A DNA stretch of 32,073 nt from Bacteroidota bacterium (GTDB lineage Bacteria; Bacteroidota; Ignavibacteria; UBA10030; UBA6906), in contig JAHBUR010000039.1 in the NCBI GenBank assembly GCA_019637975.1, positions 1 to 32,073 on the forward strand, read 5' to 3'. A model generated the notes under the pieces. That model was not told the DNA's origin. It saw nothing but the letters and a program-made list of their open reading frames with translations, and did not search any database. A program made the translations under genes and the position numbers. Shown here in pieces: positions 14,041-21,883 of the stretch; within the stretch, counting starts at the first letter, position 1; the number at the start of each line of letters is the position of its first letter.

Positions 14041-15984
14041 ATGGCAAATCAAATCCACATTACATTCCCCGACGGGGCGGTTCGCTCGTATGACAAGGGC
14101 GTAACCGGACAGCAAATCGCCGAGAGCATCAGTGCCGGATTGGCAAAGGCTGTGCTTGCCATTTCCGTCAATGGTGAGGTTGTTGACTTGTTCCGCCCAA
14201 TCGAGCATGATGCGGCAATCAAGCTGCATAAGTGGGAAGATGATGAAGCGAAACGAACCTACTGGCACAGTTCGGCCCATCTGATGGCTGAAGCCGTTGA
14301 GACTCTCTTTCCGGGCACCAAGTTTGGCATCGGACCACCCATTGAAAACGGCTTCTACTACGATATTGATATGGGGGATCACTCGTTGACCGCAGGTGAT
14401 CTGGTCGAGATTGAGAAGAAGATGGCCGAGTTCTCAAAGCGGGATGTCCCCTACAAACGGGAAGTGATTTCGTGGGATGATGCCGTCGCGTACTTCACGA
14501 AAAAGAATGATCCGTACAAACTCGAGTTACTTGATGGACTAAAAGGGGAGCAGATCACCTTCTACCTTCAGGGCAGCTTCACCGACCTTTGCTTCGGACC
14601 TCATATCCCGTCAACGGGAAGAATCAAGGCGATCAAGCTTCTTAGTGTGGCCGGGGCGTATTGGAGAGGAAGCGAAAAAAACAAGATGCTTCAACGCATC
14701 TATGGCATCACCTTTCCCAACCAGAAGGAACTGGATGAGTATCTGTTCCGGCTCGAAGAAGCGAAGCGACGTGACCATCGGAAGATCGGTCAGGAGTTGG
14801 AATTGTTTCTCCTTACTCCGAAAGTCGGGGGCGGACTTCCAATTTGGATGCCGAAAGGAACAATCGTCAGGGAAACGCTGGAGAATTTCCTGCGTGATGA
14901 ACAGCGGAAACGGGGCTACCTGCCGGTTGTGACACCGCATATCGGCAATCTCAATCTCTACAAAACCAGCGGGCACTATCCCTACTATAAGGATAGCCAG
15001 TTCGCCCCTATTGTGGTGGAGGATGAAGAGTACCTGCTAAAGCCGATGAACTGTCCTCATCATCACCAAATCTACATGGCTAAGCCGCGCAGTCACCGCG
15101 ATTTGCCATTGCGGATTGCCGAATTCGGGACTGTGTACCGGTATGAACAATCCGGCGAGCTGAACGGGCTGACTCGCGTACGGTCGTTCACTGTGGACGA
15201 CTCGCATATGTACGTCAGACCCGATCAACTTAAAGACGAATTATGTGATGTGATCGAGTTGATTCAGCTTGTTTTCGATACCCTCGGGTTCAAGGATTTC
15301 AAGACGAGGCTCTCGTTCCGCGACCCGAAAAACAAGGAAAAATACGGCGGCGAAGACTCCATGTGGGAACGTTCAGAGAAGGAAATCAAGGAAGCGGCTG
15401 ACTTAAAGAAGCTAAATTACTATATTGGGATTGGTGAAGCTGCGTTCTACGGTCCCAAGATCGACTTCATGGTTCAAGATTCGTTGCGACGAACTTGGCA
15501 ACTTGGAACAGTTCAGGTGGATTATGTTATGCCGGAACGCTTCGGGCTTGAATACGTCGGCAGCGATGGCCAGAAACATCGCCCTGTGATTATACACCGG
15601 GCGCCGTTCGGTTCCCTTGAGCGATTCATCGGCGTGCTGATTGAACACTATGCCGGCGATTTTCCTCTTTGGCTTGCGCCGGTGCAGGCGGTGATTCTTC
15701 CGATAACTGACGCGCATGTTGAGTATGCCCGCAGCATCGAGAAGGAATATGCCGCGAACGGTATTCGTGTGGAGTTGGATGATAGGAATGAGAAGATCGG
15801 TTACAAAATCCGTGAGTGGGAGACCAAGAAAGTGCCCTACATGCTCGTCGTTGGCGAGAAGGAGAAATTAGCCAATGCCGTTGCGGTTCGTCAGCACAAG
15901 AAAGGGGATATCGGTTCAATGAAACGGGAAGAATTTCTCCGTACAGCGAAAGAAGAAATCGACAACAAAACAATTCACTGGTAA
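14041..15984 (+). CDS. thrS: threonyl-tRNA synthetase
   Basis: A 647-residue class II synthetase charging tRNA-Thr. The domains in order are TGS (about 1-65), the editing domain with HSSAHLMAEAV (about 75-85) and its later C-x-G-P-H element (DLCFGPHIP), the catalytic core (about 250-540) and the anticodon-binding domain (about 545-645). Zinc ligands Cys338 (MNCPHHHQ), His389 (VDDSHMY) and His519 (IIHRAPFGSLERF) are present. The motif 2 variant FTVDDSH (many bacteria have FTQDDAH) is the form I associate with Chlorobi-type sequences. No strong Shine-Dalgarno precedes ATG 14041. It heads the thrS-infC-rpmI-rplT-pheS-pheT block. Confidence 0.97.
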   Translation: MANQIHITFPDGAVRSYDKGVTGQQIAESISAGLAKAVLAISVNGEVVDLFRPIEHDAAIKLHKWEDDEAKRTYWHSSAHLMAEAVETLFPGTKFGIGPPIENGFYYDIDMGDHSLTAGDLVEIEKKMAEFSKRDVPYKREVISWDDAVAYFTKKNDPYKLELLDGLKGEQITFYLQGSFTDLCFGPHIPSTGRIKAIKLLSVAGAYWRGSEKNKMLQRIYGITFPNQKELDEYLFRLEEAKRRDHRKIGQELELFLLTPKVGGGLPIWMPKGTIVRETLENFLRDEQRKRGYLPVVTPHIGNLNLYKTSGHYPYYKDSQFAPIVVEDEEYLLKPMNCPHHHQIYMAKPRSHRDLPLRIAEFGTVYRYEQSGELNGLTRVRSFTVDDSHMYVRPDQLKDELCDVIELIQLVFDTLGFKDFKTRLSFRDPKNKEKYGGEDSMWERSEKEIKEAADLKKLNYYIGIGEAAFYGPKIDFMVQDSLRRTWQLGTVQVDYVMPERFGLEYVGSDGQKHRPVIIHRAPFGSLERFIGVLIEHYAGDFPLWLAPVQAVILPITDAHVEYARSIEKEYAANGIRVELDDRNEKIGYKIREWETKKVPYMLVVGEKEKLANAVAVRQHKKGDIGSMKREEFLRTAKEEIDNKTIHW

Positions 15985-16009
15985 AGAATAACAAAAGAAG
16001 AGGCCTCCC

Positions 16010-16609
16010 ATCGCCAAAGAAAAAATTCGCGTGAACGAGGATATTCGCGCAACGCAAATCAGGGTGATTGATGATCGCGGCGCTCAACTCGGAGTCATGT
16101 CGCCCCGTGATGCAATCCAGATTGCGCGTGAGCGTGATGCCGATTTGGTGGAAATCGTACCCAACGCCAATCCGCCCGTCTGCAAAGTGATCAACTTCGG
16201 TAAGTTCAAATACGAACTTGCAAAAAAGGACAAGATTCAGAAAAAACACCAGCACGTATCGTTGCTCAAGGAACTCCGGTTCCACCCGAACACCGACACG
16301 CATGATTTTGATTTCAAGGTACGTCACGCGATCAATTTTCTCAAAGACGGCCACAAAGTGAAGGCAAGCGTCGTTTTCAAAGGCAGGGAGATTACCTACA
16401 AAGAGAAGGGTGAAGATCTGCTTACGCGGTTTTCGGAACGTGTAAGCGAGTTCTCAAAAGTAGACCAGGCCCCGCATATGGAAGGCCGCAGCATGATTGC
16501 AATCTTCGCTCCTGAGCGGAAGAAAGCCTCAAAGGCCGATGACACATCAAGCAAGCAGGGTGCTTCAGAAAACAAGAAACAGAATTTGAAACCGGAACAA
16601 GCATCATAA
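16010..16609 (+). CDS. infC: translation initiation factor IF-3, probable AUC start
   Basis: A 199-residue factor binding the 30S subunit and checking the start codon. The N-domain has [14 protein letters not shown] and the linker [17 protein letters not shown]; the C-domain has [25 protein letters not shown]. There is no ATG in the right place. A GTG at 16031 would lose conserved residues, whereas ATC at 16010 gives (M)[12 protein letters not shown], which fits the family, and is preceded by AAGAGG 6 nt upstream. Non-AUG starts (AUU, AUC, AUA) are the known basis of IF-3 autoregulation in other bacteria. The tail after about residue 170 is lysine- and serine-rich. Confidence 0.93.
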   Translation: MAKEKIRVNEDIRATQIRVIDDRGAQLGVMSPRDAIQIARERDADLVEIVPNANPPVCKVINFGKFKYELAKKDKIQKKHQHVSLLKELRFHPNTDTHDFDFKVRHAINFLKDGHKVKASVVFKGREITYKEKGEDLLTRFSERVSEFSKVDQAPHMEGRSMIAIFAPERKKASKADDTSSKQGASENKKQNLKPEQAS

Positions 16610-16622
16610 AGGAAATTCCTCA

Positions 16623-16817
16623 ATGCCAAAAATGAAAACCAAGAGTGCCGCAAAGAAGCGGTTCACGGTAACAGGAACAGGAAAAGTGAAGCGTGCAACC
16701 GCCTACCGCAGCCATATTCTCACATCGAAATCAAGGAAGCGCAAGCGCAAACTTCGCCTCGGCGGACTCGTCGCAAAACAGGACGAGAAGCAGGTGAAGA
16801 CAATGCTTGCTATGTAA
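16623..16817 (+). CDS. rpmI: 50S ribosomal protein L35
   Basis: A 64-residue basic protein of normal length starting [14 protein letters not shown], the family signature, with the later SRKRKRKLR cluster. It begins 13 nt after infC and precedes rplT, as in most bacteria. Confidence 0.97.
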   Translation: MPKMKTKSAAKKRFTVTGTGKVKRATAYRSHILTSKSRKRKRKLRLGGLVAKQDEKQVKTMLAM

Positions 16818-16838
16818 CATCAAGACTGTAATTCACGT

Positions 16839-16853
16839 CCCGCCGAAGGCGGG
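16839..16853 (+). repeat. short palindrome CCCGCC-GAA-GGCGGG (copy 2) between rpmI and rplT
   Basis: A 6-bp GC stem with a 3-nt loop, followed by AGTATTTA. It may act as a weak terminator or attenuator ahead of rplT. It shares its stem with the copy at 13348-13362. Confidence 0.5.
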
Positions 16854-16888
16854 AGTATTTATCAACTACACAAAGGACAAGAGCAACT

Positions 16889-17236
16889 ATGCCACGTTCG
16901 CAAAACAAAGTTGCCTCCCATCGCCGTCGCAAGCGCATTCTCGCGCAAGCGAAAGGCTCATGGGGTGCGAGAAGCAAGGTCCTCACCGTCGTCAAGCATC
17001 ACGTCGATAAAGGCTACCAGTATGCCTACCGTGACCGCAAGGCGAAGAAACGGACCTTCCGTCAATTGTGGATCACGCGCATCAACGCCGCGGCACGATT
17101 GAACGGCACAACATATTCACGATTGGTTGACGGACTCAGCAAAAAGAAAGTCGATATCAATCGCAAAGTGTTGGCGGAACTTGCAGTGAGCAACCCGGAA
17201 GCATTTGCCGAGGTTGTGAAGTTCGCCAACGCGTAA
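16889..17236 (+). CDS. rplT: 50S ribosomal protein L20
   Basis: A 115-residue basic protein that binds 23S rRNA early in 50S assembly; in several bacteria it also represses its own operon. Signature segments are [40 protein letters not shown] and [14 protein letters not shown]. Length is normal. It is separated from rpmI by 71 nt containing a short GC palindrome and is followed by a strong terminator-like hairpin. Confidence 0.97.
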   Translation: MPRSQNKVASHRRRKRILAQAKGSWGARSKVLTVVKHHVDKGYQYAYRDRKAKKRTFRQLWITRINAAARLNGTTYSRLVDGLSKKKVDINRKVLAELAVSNPEAFAEVVKFANA

Positions 17237-17248
17237 GTTCTTTCAGCG

Positions 17249-17302
17249 TCTTCCTGTTGTTGCAGGGCGTTCGCAAGAACGTCCCTGCGCAGGAAGATTT
17301 TT
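17249..17302 (+). terminator. strong terminator/attenuator between rplT and pheS
   Basis: A three-part stem: TCTTCCTG (17249-17256) with CAGGAAGA (17290-17297); GCAGGG (17262-17267) with CCCTGC (17283-17288); and CGTTC/GAACG around a GCAA loop. Five T residues follow at 17298-17302. It ends 19 nt before the pheS ATG, so it must either end the rplT transcript with pheS started inside it, or act as an attenuator. I see no phenylalanine-rich leader peptide with a start codon. Confidence 0.8.
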
Positions 17303-17321
17303 CATATCACTCCTGCCTATC

Positions 17322-18329
17322 ATGCAAACCAAGATTGCAGAGCTTCGCGAACAGGTCGAAGCGGAGATTGCCTCGGTAACAACCGCTGGCCAGCTTGAAG
17401 CATTCCGTATCAAATTCCTTGCGCGAAAAGGTCTCGTTGCCTTGCTCTTCGATGAGTTGAAGAACGTTCCTACAGCGGAAAAACCCATGGCCGGCAAACA
17501 ACTCAACGAGCTTCGTCAACGGACGCAATCATTGTTCGACGAAAAGGCAGCCTCGCTGAAATCCGCACCACATGTGTCGGCGCAACTCGACCCAACACTG
17601 CCGGGGCGACGAAAATTCCTTGGTACGAAACATCCGCTGATGCAAACGCTAGACGAGATCAAGTCGATTTTTGTCGGGATGGGATTCGGCATCGCTGACG
17701 GTCCGGAAATAGAAGATGACTGGCATAACTTCGGAGCCTTGAACTTTCCGCCCGACCATCCGGCACGTGATATGCAGGATACGTTCTTCATTGATAAGAA
17801 TATCCTTCTGCGTACACATACCTCGCCTGTCCAGATTCGGGTCATGGAGAATACCAATCCTCCCATTCGAACCATCATGCCCGGGAGGGTGTATCGCAAC
17901 GAGGCGGTGAGCGCACGGAGTTTATGCAACTTCTATCAAGTCGAAGGACTTGCCGTGGATGTCGGGATTACGTTCAGCGAGCTGAAAGGAACGTTGCTCT
18001 CCTTCGCCCGTCAGTTCTACGGAAAGGACATTAAGTACCGGTTTCGCCCGAGTTTTTTCCCGTTTACCGAGCCAAGCGCGGAAATGGATATAACGTGCTT
18101 CATTTGCAAGGGGAGGGGGTGTCGCATGTGCAAGCATTCCGGCTGGCTTGAGATTCTCGGTTGCGGAATGGTCGATCCGAATGTATTCCTGTCGGTCGGA
18201 TACGATCCGCAGAAGTACACCGGGTATGCTTTCGGGATGGGCATTGAACGCACGGCTGCGCTTCTGTACGGGGTCGATGATATCCGTTTGTTTTATGAGA
18301 ATGATGTGAGATTTTTGAGGCAGTTCTAA
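17322..18329 (+). CDS. pheS: phenylalanyl-tRNA synthetase alpha subunit
   Basis: A 335-residue catalytic subunit of the alpha2-beta2 enzyme. The N-terminal coiled coil (about 1-85) is followed by the class II core: motif 1 region HPLMQTLDEIKSIFVGMGF, DTFFIDKNILLRTHTSPVQIR, motif 2 PGRVYRNE and motif 3 GMGIERTAALLYG. A cysteine cluster C-x2-C-x4-C-x2-C (CFICKGRGCRMC) near residue 255 is common in bacterial PheS. Length is normal. A strong hairpin lies immediately upstream; pheT follows after 47 nt. Confidence 0.97.
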   Translation: MQTKIAELREQVEAEIASVTTAGQLEAFRIKFLARKGLVALLFDELKNVPTAEKPMAGKQLNELRQRTQSLFDEKAASLKSAPHVSAQLDPTLPGRRKFLGTKHPLMQTLDEIKSIFVGMGFGIADGPEIEDDWHNFGALNFPPDHPARDMQDTFFIDKNILLRTHTSPVQIRVMENTNPPIRTIMPGRVYRNEAVSARSLCNFYQVEGLAVDVGITFSELKGTLLSFARQFYGKDIKYRFRPSFFPFTEPSAEMDITCFICKGRGCRMCKHSGWLEILGCGMVDPNVFLSVGYDPQKYTGYAFGMGIERTAALLYGVDDIRLFYENDVRFLRQF

Positions 18330-18376
18330 GGGAAAGCGTGTAAACTCGGTGGTTCATCTTACTGCAAGAAAAAGCA

Positions 18377-20788
18377 ATGAAGCTCTCGCACAACTGGTTA
18401 CAACAATACATCAAATTTAGATTCACTCCTGAAGAGTTGAGCGAAGAACTCACGATGCTCGGACTTGAAGTCGAGGGTTACGAACGTTTGGGAGAGAAAT
18501 ACAACGGCTTTGTCATCGGAAAAGTGCTTGAGGTGCAAAAACACCCAAACGCGGACAAACTCACCGTCTGCAAGGTTGAAGTCGGGAAAGAAGTCCTGCA
18601 AATTGTCTGCGGCGCGCCGAATGTTGCTGCAGGACAGAAAGTAGCCGTCGGCCTTTCAGGAGCAGTTATCCCGAAGAATCAGCACGACCCGAACGGCAAA
18701 CCGTTCACCCTCTCACACGTGAAGTTGCGCGGCGTCGATTCGTTCGGAATGATCTGTTCGGAATATGAACTCGACCTCGGCCCCGACAAAGATGGCATTC
18801 TCGTGCTCGACCGGAAAGCGAAGATCGGTACATCGCTTTCTTCCTATTTGGGTTTAGATGACATTGCATACGAAATCGGTATTACACCCAATCGCCCTGA
18901 TTTGTTGAGTCACTTCGGTGTAGCGCGGGAGATCGGCATCCTTGTCGGTAAGCAACCGTCTCTTCCAAAGGTGAAGGTGAAAGAGTCGAAGGTTTCTGTT
19001 GCCAAACACTTCTCCGTCAAGGTTGAAGACAAAGTCAATTGCCCCCGGTTTGCGGTGAGAGTTGTTCGAGGTGTCACGATTGGCCCTTCACCCGATTGGC
19101 TGCAGCATGCTTTGCGCGCTGCAGGGTTGCGGCCTCTCAACAATGTTGTCGACGTGACAAACTATGTGATGCTTGAATGCGGACAGCCGATGCATGCGTT
19201 TGATTATGCACAGTTGCGGGGGAACAAAATCATTGTCCGGAAGGCAAAGGCAGGCACGTCGTTCACGACTCTTGACGGTAGGGAGCATGCCCTTCCAGAG
19301 GGAGCGGTAATGGTATGTGATGGAGAGCGTGAGGTTTCCATTGCGGGAGTTATGGGAGGGGAGAATTCAGAGATTTCCGACACGACAACAGATGTTGTTC
19401 TTGAAAGCGCGTACTGGAATCCTTCAAGCATCCGTCGCACGGCAAAAGCGTTGGGTATGAGTTCTGATGCCGCATATAGATTTGAGCGTGGCGCCGATCC
19501 TCATGCCATACCGTACGCTCTTGACAGAGCGGCGGAGTTGATTCTGCAAACTGCCGGCGGTGAATTGTTGAGGGGAACAGTCGACATCTATCCGAAGCAT
19601 ATCAAAGAGCGGATTGTGCCATTGCGAACCTCCCGATGTAATCAACTCCTTGGGACTTCGCTCTCTTCCACCCAAGTTGTGTTATGTCTGAAGAAGCTTG
19701 GTATTGCCAAAGTGAAGGGTTCCGGAGACAAGAACTTCTTTCGCATACCAACATTTCGTGTGGATATCGGACGTGAAATCGATTTGATTGAAGAAGTAGC
19801 CCGCGTGTTCGGGTACAATAACATCGAAAGCAAGACAGTTTCTGCGATCGACTTCAATCACCCTTTCAGCAAACAGATCCTTGCCGACCGCATCTGTGAT
19901 ACTCTCGTCGGGTTTGGCTATCATGAGGCGCTGACCATTTCCATCCAATCAGAAGAGACAGCCCGTCTTGCGGGAGCAGCGCCGGTGGTTTTGATGAATC
20001 CTCTCGGCAAAGAGATGTCCACCATGCGGACGAGTCTCATTCCCGGCCTGCTGGAAGCTGCTGTGCGCAACCAGAGTTATGGTAATTCAGACCTCAGACT
20101 GTTCGAAATAGGGCATGTTTTCAGGGGGGATACCGAACCTCAAATGGTCGGGAATATTCGGGAGGATGAGCGGGTTTGCCTGTTTCTTTCTGGGCAGAGC
20201 CGCCCCAAACATTGGAACACGGAATCTGAACCGGTCACCCTTTATGACCTCAAGGGGGAGGTTGCCGACCTTCTGGACGCGTGCGGGCTTGACAGTTGGC
20301 GCTATATTTATTATTCTACGAGTGAAACTTTAGCTGAGAATCCTATCTTCGTTGAAATCAACGGTACGACAGCAGGATTTCTCGGGAAGGTTAAAGAGGA
20401 GGTTTGCAAGAGATTTGGCTTTGAGCAGGAAGCGTTTGTCGCTGAACTGACGCTTTCAACTCTCAAAACCGACAAGAAAAGGAAATATACGGCGTTGCCG
20501 AAATTTCCGAAAGTACATCGGGATGTTGCTTTTGTTGTGGATTCGAATGTTACAGCAGAGGCGCTGGAACAATGTATGAAGGAATCCGGCAGCGGTCTAT
20601 TGCAGGAAGTTGAGTTGTTTGACATGTACGAAGGCGAGAATCTCCCGAAGGGAAAAAAGAGTCTCGCGTTCACGTTGGTCCTCCAGTCGCATGAAAAGAC
20701 CCTCATTGATCATGAAATTGATTCAGAGGTCCGACGCATTGTTTCAAAGGCGGAGAGCGAACTCGGCGCAGAACTGAGAAGCGCATAA
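18377..20788 (+). CDS. pheT: phenylalanyl-tRNA synthetase beta subunit
   Basis: An 803-residue subunit with the usual domain order: EMAP/OB-like tRNA-binding domain (about 40-150, VLEVQKHPNADKLTVCKV), B3/4 editing domain (about 210-390, NVVDVTNYVM and QPMHAFD), B5 (about 400-475), catalytic-like domain (about 480-690) and the C-terminal ferredoxin-fold anticodon-binding domain (about 710-803, starting KFPKVHRDVAF). Length is typical. ATG 18377 gives the standard MKLSHNWLQQYI start. Confidence 0.97.
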   Translation: MKLSHNWLQQYIKFRFTPEELSEELTMLGLEVEGYERLGEKYNGFVIGKVLEVQKHPNADKLTVCKVEVGKEVLQIVCGAPNVAAGQKVAVGLSGAVIPKNQHDPNGKPFTLSHVKLRGVDSFGMICSEYELDLGPDKDGILVLDRKAKIGTSLSSYLGLDDIAYEIGITPNRPDLLSHFGVAREIGILVGKQPSLPKVKVKESKVSVAKHFSVKVEDKVNCPRFAVRVVRGVTIGPSPDWLQHALRAAGLRPLNNVVDVTNYVMLECGQPMHAFDYAQLRGNKIIVRKAKAGTSFTTLDGREHALPEGAVMVCDGEREVSIAGVMGGENSEISDTTTDVVLESAYWNPSSIRRTAKALGMSSDAAYRFERGADPHAIPYALDRAAELILQTAGGELLRGTVDIYPKHIKERIVPLRTSRCNQLLGTSLSSTQVVLCLKKLGIAKVKGSGDKNFFRIPTFRVDIGREIDLIEEVARVFGYNNIESKTVSAIDFNHPFSKQILADRICDTLVGFGYHEALTISIQSEETARLAGAAPVVLMNPLGKEMSTMRTSLIPGLLEAAVRNQSYGNSDLRLFEIGHVFRGDTEPQMVGNIREDERVCLFLSGQSRPKHWNTESEPVTLYDLKGEVADLLDACGLDSWRYIYYSTSETLAENPIFVEINGTTAGFLGKVKEEVCKRFGFEQEAFVAELTLSTLKTDKKRKYTALPKFPKVHRDVAFVVDSNVTAEALEQCMKESGSGLLQEVELFDMYEGENLPKGKKSLAFTLVLQSHEKTLIDHEIDSEVRRIVSKAESELGAELRSA

Positions 20789-20821
20789 CAACGAATTCAC
20801 AAACAACAACAAGGCTCTTGA

Positions 20822-21121
20822 GTGGAGCAGCTTGCGCAAATCGAGGATTCAGTCAAAGCGTTGTGGGAAAAGGCGAAACGGGCTGGCGATACCATTGTCC
20901 GTTTGCGGGAAGAGAAACAAGCATTGACATCCGAAGTTCACGTGTTGCGGCAGGAGGTGGGGAAGTTGAAGGGTGAACTCGCGGCCAGAGAGCAACAACT
21001 GCAACGGCTTGTTGCCGCAGCCGGCGAAGCAAAATCTTCGATCGGCATGTCGAATGGTGAACGCGAGCAGCTCACCGCAAAGGTGAAGGAACTACTGGCG
21101 AGAATTGACGCCTACTTGTAG
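20822..21121 (+). CDS. short coiled-coil protein, ZapB-like
   Basis: A 99-residue protein, almost entirely heptad-patterned coiled coil (about residues 3-70: LREEKQALTSEVHVLRQEVGKL), with a more polar tail. No enzyme motif is visible. Its place between pheT and zapA, and its size and composition, suggest a ZapB-like or ZapA-partner division protein, but homology is not shown by sequence alone. The start is GTG 20822 with AAGG about 8 nt upstream; no ATG is available. Confidence 0.75.
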   Translation: MEQLAQIEDSVKALWEKAKRAGDTIVRLREEKQALTSEVHVLRQEVGKLKGELAAREQQLQRLVAAAGEAKSSIGMSNGEREQLTAKVKELLARIDAYL

Positions 21122-21215
21122 GCTCGTCCATTTCGCTATGTCGGGACTCACGATGTGCCGTACGCGCAAGCGTATGAGAGACAGTCAACGGTTCGGTTAC
21201 AAAAAGGCAACTACA

Positions 21216-21509
21216 ATGTCGGCAGACAGAAAAAGCATTCGAGTAAAGATCTTCGGGTCGGAGTATCCGCTACGGGGAGAGAGTGAGGATTTCACTCGGC
21301 GGGTGGCAACATACGTTGATGAAATGATCACCACCATCCATAACAAGATTCCCGAGCAGCCTACGCTGACCGTTGCTGTACTGTCTGCGTTGAATATCAC
21401 GGAAGACCTCTTCAAAGAACGGGAACGATCGAAGGCAATGGCATCGGCTGTGGAAAGTGAAATTACCAAGCTTAACAATTACCTCGACACCTGCTTACAG
21501 GAGAACTAA
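21216..21509 (+). CDS. zapA: cell division protein ZapA
   Basis: A 97-residue protein that promotes FtsZ filament bundling. It has an N-terminal globular part with KSIRVKIFGSEYPLRG (about residues 6-21), then RRVATYVDEMI, the helix TLTVAVLSALNITEDLFK and a C-terminal coiled coil. Length is typical for ZapA. ATG 21216 gives the standard short N-terminus; earlier in-frame ATGs lie in unconserved DNA overlapping the upstream gene. It directly precedes the 6S-like RNA region. Confidence 0.9.
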   Translation: MSADRKSIRVKIFGSEYPLRGESEDFTRRVATYVDEMITTIHNKIPEQPTLTVAVLSALNITEDLFKERERSKAMASAVESEITKLNNYLDTCLQEN

Positions 21510-21883
21510 CCCGTGTTCATTCAACAAAAAGGAGTTTTCTGTTCTTTTATGGCACAAGGAACGCCGAGTACGGATGTTGTACAATCCGCACCGTCAACCG
21601 TCTCAAACATATTATAAAGAACCAACATTTTTTATAAGGGAGCCCGACTCGTGGGCGTTGATTACACGCCGCATTTCGCTTAGGCGGAATTCTTGCGATG
21701 ACATCATGCCACTGGCGTGACGAGCGAGAGTGTGGAAGTAAAAGGCGCCCAGGCGAGCACCCATTATGTTTGGAAAGAGGTTCTTTACTAATTGACTCTT
21801 TTGGTTCGGTTGTGCCGTGCGGATTTTTTTTTGCTACGGCGATGGTGAGATGTAGCGGATCATTCTGAGAATACGGAGGTGGT
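21510..21883 (+). other. 374-bp intergenic region, zapA to rny
   Basis: No protein gene is convincing here. The first 100 nt hold an inverted repeat CGGAT/ATCCG around TTGTACAA (21571-21588). The middle holds the 6S-like RNA. The end has a run of nine T (21824-21832) after a GC-rich patch, possibly its terminator, and the rny ribosome binding site GGAGGTGG just before ATG 21884. Confidence 0.6.
21612..21790 (+). ncRNA. ssrS: probable 6S RNA
   Basis: About 180 nt that fold as expected for 6S RNA, the RNA-polymerase-binding regulator. The closing stem is AAAGAACC (21616-21623) with GGTTCTTT (21779-21786), extended by AACAT (21624-21628) with ATGTT (21766-21770). A large, mainly unpaired central part follows. 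The apical stem is CTTGC (21692-21696) with GCGAG (21724-21728), capped by TCATGCC/GGCGTGA (21704-21710/21714-21720). Location is the other evidence: 6S RNA genes commonly lie just after zapA. Possible -10 elements are TACAAT (21580-21585) and TATTAT (21610-21615), so the 5' end is uncertain. The fold was done by eye. Confidence 0.7.

Noticed and set aside
16031..16033. GTG 16031 as the infC start
   Set aside because: It drops conserved N-terminal residues and has no spaced Shine-Dalgarno, whereas ATC 16010 has both.
15626..16354. A 242-codon minus-strand open frame across the thrS/infC junction
   Set aside because: It is antisense to two clear genes and has no recognisable domain.
17237..17321. 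T-box or phenylalanine leader peptide ahead of pheS
   Set aside because: No T-box core sequence, and no short frame with a start codon and a run of Phe codons, was found; only the hairpin and T-run are supported.
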